NCBI GenBank assembly: GCA_947302895.1
Contig: CAMYWU010000069.1
Location: forward strand, 1-7,563
DNA: 7,563 nt
Direction: 5' to 3'
Source: an uncultured Clostridia bacterium
GTDB lineage: Bacteria > Bacillota > Clostridia > Oscillospirales > Acutalibacteraceae
Positions 6,296-7,563 of the stretch are shown here, piece after piece (position 1 is the first letter of the stretch; every line of letters begins with the position of its first letter). A program made the position numbers and the translations under genes. Below the pieces are notes generated by a model, which was not told where the DNA came from, searched no databases, and saw only the letters and a list, made by a program, of their open reading frames with translations.

Positions 6296-6322
6296 GGAAA
6301 AGAAGAAACGCTTAATATACCC

Positions 6323-6351
6323 TTGAAAATGCAAAATATATATGATATAAT
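6323..6351 (+). promoter_or_regulatory. Strong sigma-A promoter of the rubrerythrin-flavodoxin-CDF operon
   Basis: TTGAAA (6323-6328, 5 of 6), a 17-nt spacer and a perfect TATAAT (6346-6351) preceded by TGA form a near-consensus promoter with extended -10. The start would be near 6358. It is among the best promoter matches in the window, suggesting high expression unless repressed. Confidence 0.82.
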
Positions 6352-6358
6352 AATTGTG

Positions 6359-6381
6359 TTGCGTGCAATTTTATTGCGCAA
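6359..6381 (+). promoter_or_regulatory. Hairpin / inverted repeat at the very 5' end of the operon leader
   Basis: TTGCG (6359-6363) pairs with CGCAA (6377-6381), and CAAT (6366-6369) with ATTG (6373-6376), leaving a two-base TG bulge and a TTT loop. It starts within a base or two of the predicted transcription start. It could be a 5' stabilising hairpin on the mRNA or a dyad operator placed to block the promoter. It does not match the PerR, Fur or Rex box patterns I know. Confidence 0.5.
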
Positions 6382-6421
6382 AATTTGTCTGGCAAAAATA
6401 ATACTATTAAGGAGCAGAAAA

Positions 6422-6820
6422 ATGAACGAGCAGGACAAAAAAGCATTTTTAGGTTTCCAGCAGGGCGAATTAAATGCAGTTCTTATGTATCAGAAATTCG
6501 CAGAAATAACAAAAAATCCAGAGTGGAAAAAGCTTTATCTTGAAGCGGCAAAGGACGAGGGCCGCCACGCAGCAATACTCAGCAGATACACGGGCGAAAC
6601 TCTTCAGCCTAAAAAGGCTCAGGCAACGCTTCTCGGAATATTCTACAGAATTATGCCCAAAAAGATTGTTCATTTGGGCGTTTCAAAGGGCGAATATTTC
6701 GGCGGCGACGGCTATAAGCCCTATATCGGAGAAGAATACCCCGAAATGCAGGGTATGATGGAGGATGAATACAAACACGGCAATATTTTCAAAGCGCTTG
6801 CAAAAAACAAAAAGCAATAA
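6422..6820 (+). CDS. Short rubrerythrin-like ferritin-superfamily diiron protein, without rubredoxin domain
   Basis: A 132-residue, probably cytosolic protein with ferritin-like diiron signatures: E16 in GELNAVLMYQKFAEI, E46-x-x-H49 in KDEGRHAAIL, and E116-x-x-H119 in MEDEYKHGNIF; a fourth carboxylate may be E91 or one of E104/E105. The E to ExxH spacing of 30 suits a four-helix diiron bundle. It lacks the C-terminal CxxC rubredoxin domain of classical rubrerythrin and is shorter. Relatives reduce peroxide or handle iron; peroxide detoxification in an anaerobe is the best guess, with electrons perhaps from the flavodoxin encoded 17 nt downstream. The ATG at 6422 is preceded by AAGGAG (6409-6414) with 7-nt spacing, so the longer frame upstream, which runs through the promoter, is not used. 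Confidence 0.82.
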   Translation: MNEQDKKAFLGFQQGELNAVLMYQKFAEITKNPEWKKLYLEAAKDEGRHAAILSRYTGETLQPKKAQATLLGIFYRIMPKKIVHLGVSKGEYFGGDGYKPYIGEEYPEMQGMMEDEYKHGNIFKALAKNKKQ

Positions 6821-6837
6821 TTTTCGGAGGTATATAT

Positions 6838-7248
6838 ATGACTTTTGCAGTTAGATACTACACAAAAACAGGAAACACAAAAAGACTTGCAGAATCAATT
6901 GCAGCAGCTCTCGGCGTTGAGGCGCTGCCAATAAGCGAGCCTGTCAGCGAAAAGGTTGATTATCTCTTCCTCGGCAATTCATATTATGCGTTTAATATTG
7001 ACGCCGAGGTTAAAGAATTTGTTCGCTCGCTTGATAAAAACCTTGTTGGCAAAATCGTTAATTTCGGCTCTGCGGCAATGCTCAACTCAACCTATAAAAA
7101 GGTTAAAGCCGAAGCTGATAAGGTTGGAATTTCTATGGATGAAAAAGAATTCCACTGCAAAGGCGAGTTCAAGGGCTTGCATAAGGGCAGACCAAACGAC
7201 AGCGATATGAAGGCTGCCGCTGAATTTGCAAAGGGTTATATTATTTAG
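6838..7248 (+). CDS. Short flavodoxin-like FMN protein
   Basis: A 136-residue cytosolic electron carrier of the flavodoxin fold. The FMN phosphate loop is T9-K-T-G-N-T14 in YYTKTGNTKRLAE. A second flavin-contact segment is LGNSYYAF (45-52), and FGSAAM (76-81) is the third-loop equivalent. The tail CKGEFKGLHKGRPNDSDM (107-124) followed by AEFAK is typical of small flavodoxin-family proteins of anaerobic Firmicutes. Its ribosome site CGGAGG (6825-6830) lies 7 nt before the ATG. It sits 17 nt after the diiron gene and 16 nt before the CDF gene, so it is firmly in the operon. An electron-transfer role to the diiron protein is inferred from adjacency only. It is near the lower end of flavodoxin length. 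Confidence 0.9.
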   Translation: MTFAVRYYTKTGNTKRLAESIAAALGVEALPISEPVSEKVDYLFLGNSYYAFNIDAEVKEFVRSLDKNLVGKIVNFGSAAMLNSTYKKVKAEADKVGISMDEKEFHCKGEFKGLHKGRPNDSDMKAAAEFAKGYII

Positions 7249-7264
7249 CAACGGAGAAACAGCA

Positions 7265-7563
7265 ATGTCTAATATTCAAAAAGAAATACAAAACAGAGAT
7301 AAAACAATAATTAAAACAAGCATACTTGGTATTGTTGCCAATGTTTTTCTTGCCGCTTTCAAGGCGATTATTGGAACTATTTCCCATTCGGTTGCAATAA
7401 CCATGGATGCGGTAAACAATATTTCCGATGCTGCAAGCTCGGTTATAACAATTGTCGGAACAAAGCTTGCGGGCAAGGAAGCCGATAAAAAACACCCCTT
7501 CGGCTATGGAAGAATTGAATATCTCAGCGCAATGATTATCTCCGTGCTTGTTTTATATGCAGG
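7265..7563 (+). CDS. Cation diffusion facilitator (CDF) metal exporter, N-terminal part
   Basis: The first 99 codons of a CDF-family transporter, open to the right window edge. TM1 spans about 19-38. TM2 carries the family motif DAVNNISDAASS (48-59), and HPFGYGRIEYLS (about 79-90) is the conserved cytoplasmic loop leading into TM3. CDF proteins export divalent metals by proton antiport at the cytoplasmic membrane. The TM2 metal site reads N51-x-x-x-D55 where zinc types usually have H-x-x-x-D; a non-histidine residue there is more in line with manganese- or iron-type members, but the TM5 half of the site is outside the window. The start has GGAG (7253-7256) at 8-nt spacing. Co-transcription with a diiron protein and flavodoxin suits metal control during oxidative stress. 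Confidence 0.93.
   Translation, partial: MSNIQKEIQNRDKTIIKTSILGIVANVFLAAFKAIIGTISHSVAITMDAVNNISDAASSVITIVGTKLAGKEADKKHPFGYGRIEYLSAMIISVLVLYA

Noticed and set aside
6323..6421. 33-residue N-terminal extension of the diiron protein from a TTG
   Set aside because: It runs through the promoter -35, -10 and leader; the ATG at 6422 has AAGGAG at 7 nt.
1..7563. CRISPR array, tRNA, rRNA or insertion sequence
   Set aside because: No regularly spaced repeats, no cloverleaf with TTCRA-type arm, and no transposase-like frame or terminal repeats were seen on either strand by eye.

Overview
The window comes from a low-GC Gram-positive bacterium, most likely an anaerobic gut- or rumen-type member of the Clostridia. 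The clues are strong AGGAGG-like ribosome sites, sigma-A promoters with TATAAT boxes, a secreted mannanase-type GH26 enzyme carrying BspA-type repeats and a dockerin-like segment, and a rubrerythrin-like/flavodoxin pair typical of anaerobes. Taxonomy below that level cannot be read from the sequence.

Layout, left to right. (1) Positions 1-78 hold the first 26 codons of a leftward gene for an exported or membrane protein, with its own promoter. (2) Positions 227-1382 form a compact, AT-rich, rightward unit: an imperfect inverted repeat, a sigma-A-like promoter, a small GC-rich structured RNA (about 301-382), an Abi_2/AbiF-family HEPN protein (393-1310) and a strong terminator. This is the most interesting part of the window. 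It matches the known association of abiF genes with an upstream structured RNA, which is reported to act as the antitoxin of an RNA-antitoxin/HEPN-toxin pair related to the ancestry of Cas13. (3) Positions 4466 to 1395 form a leftward two-gene operon: a large secreted modular GH26 beta-mannanase-like protein and an unrecognised six-helix membrane protein. (4) Positions 6237 to 4542 form a leftward operon of an acyltransferase-3 membrane protein and deoxyribose-phosphate aldolase (deoC), overlapping by 11 nt and closed by a terminator. (5) From 6323 rightward a strong extended -10 promoter drives three closely spaced genes: a short rubrerythrin-like diiron protein, a short flavodoxin and a CDF-family metal exporter cut off by the window end.

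How they may work together: block 2 looks like a self-contained anti-phage/toxin-antitoxin unit inserted among housekeeping and accessory genes. Block 3 serves extracellular mannan or glucomannan use. Block 5 looks like an oxidative-stress and metal-homeostasis operon, in which the flavodoxin could pass electrons to the diiron protein and the exporter could adjust cytoplasmic divalent metal. The link between acyltransferase and deoC appears to be one of co-transcription only. No tRNA, rRNA, CRISPR array or insertion sequence was seen.
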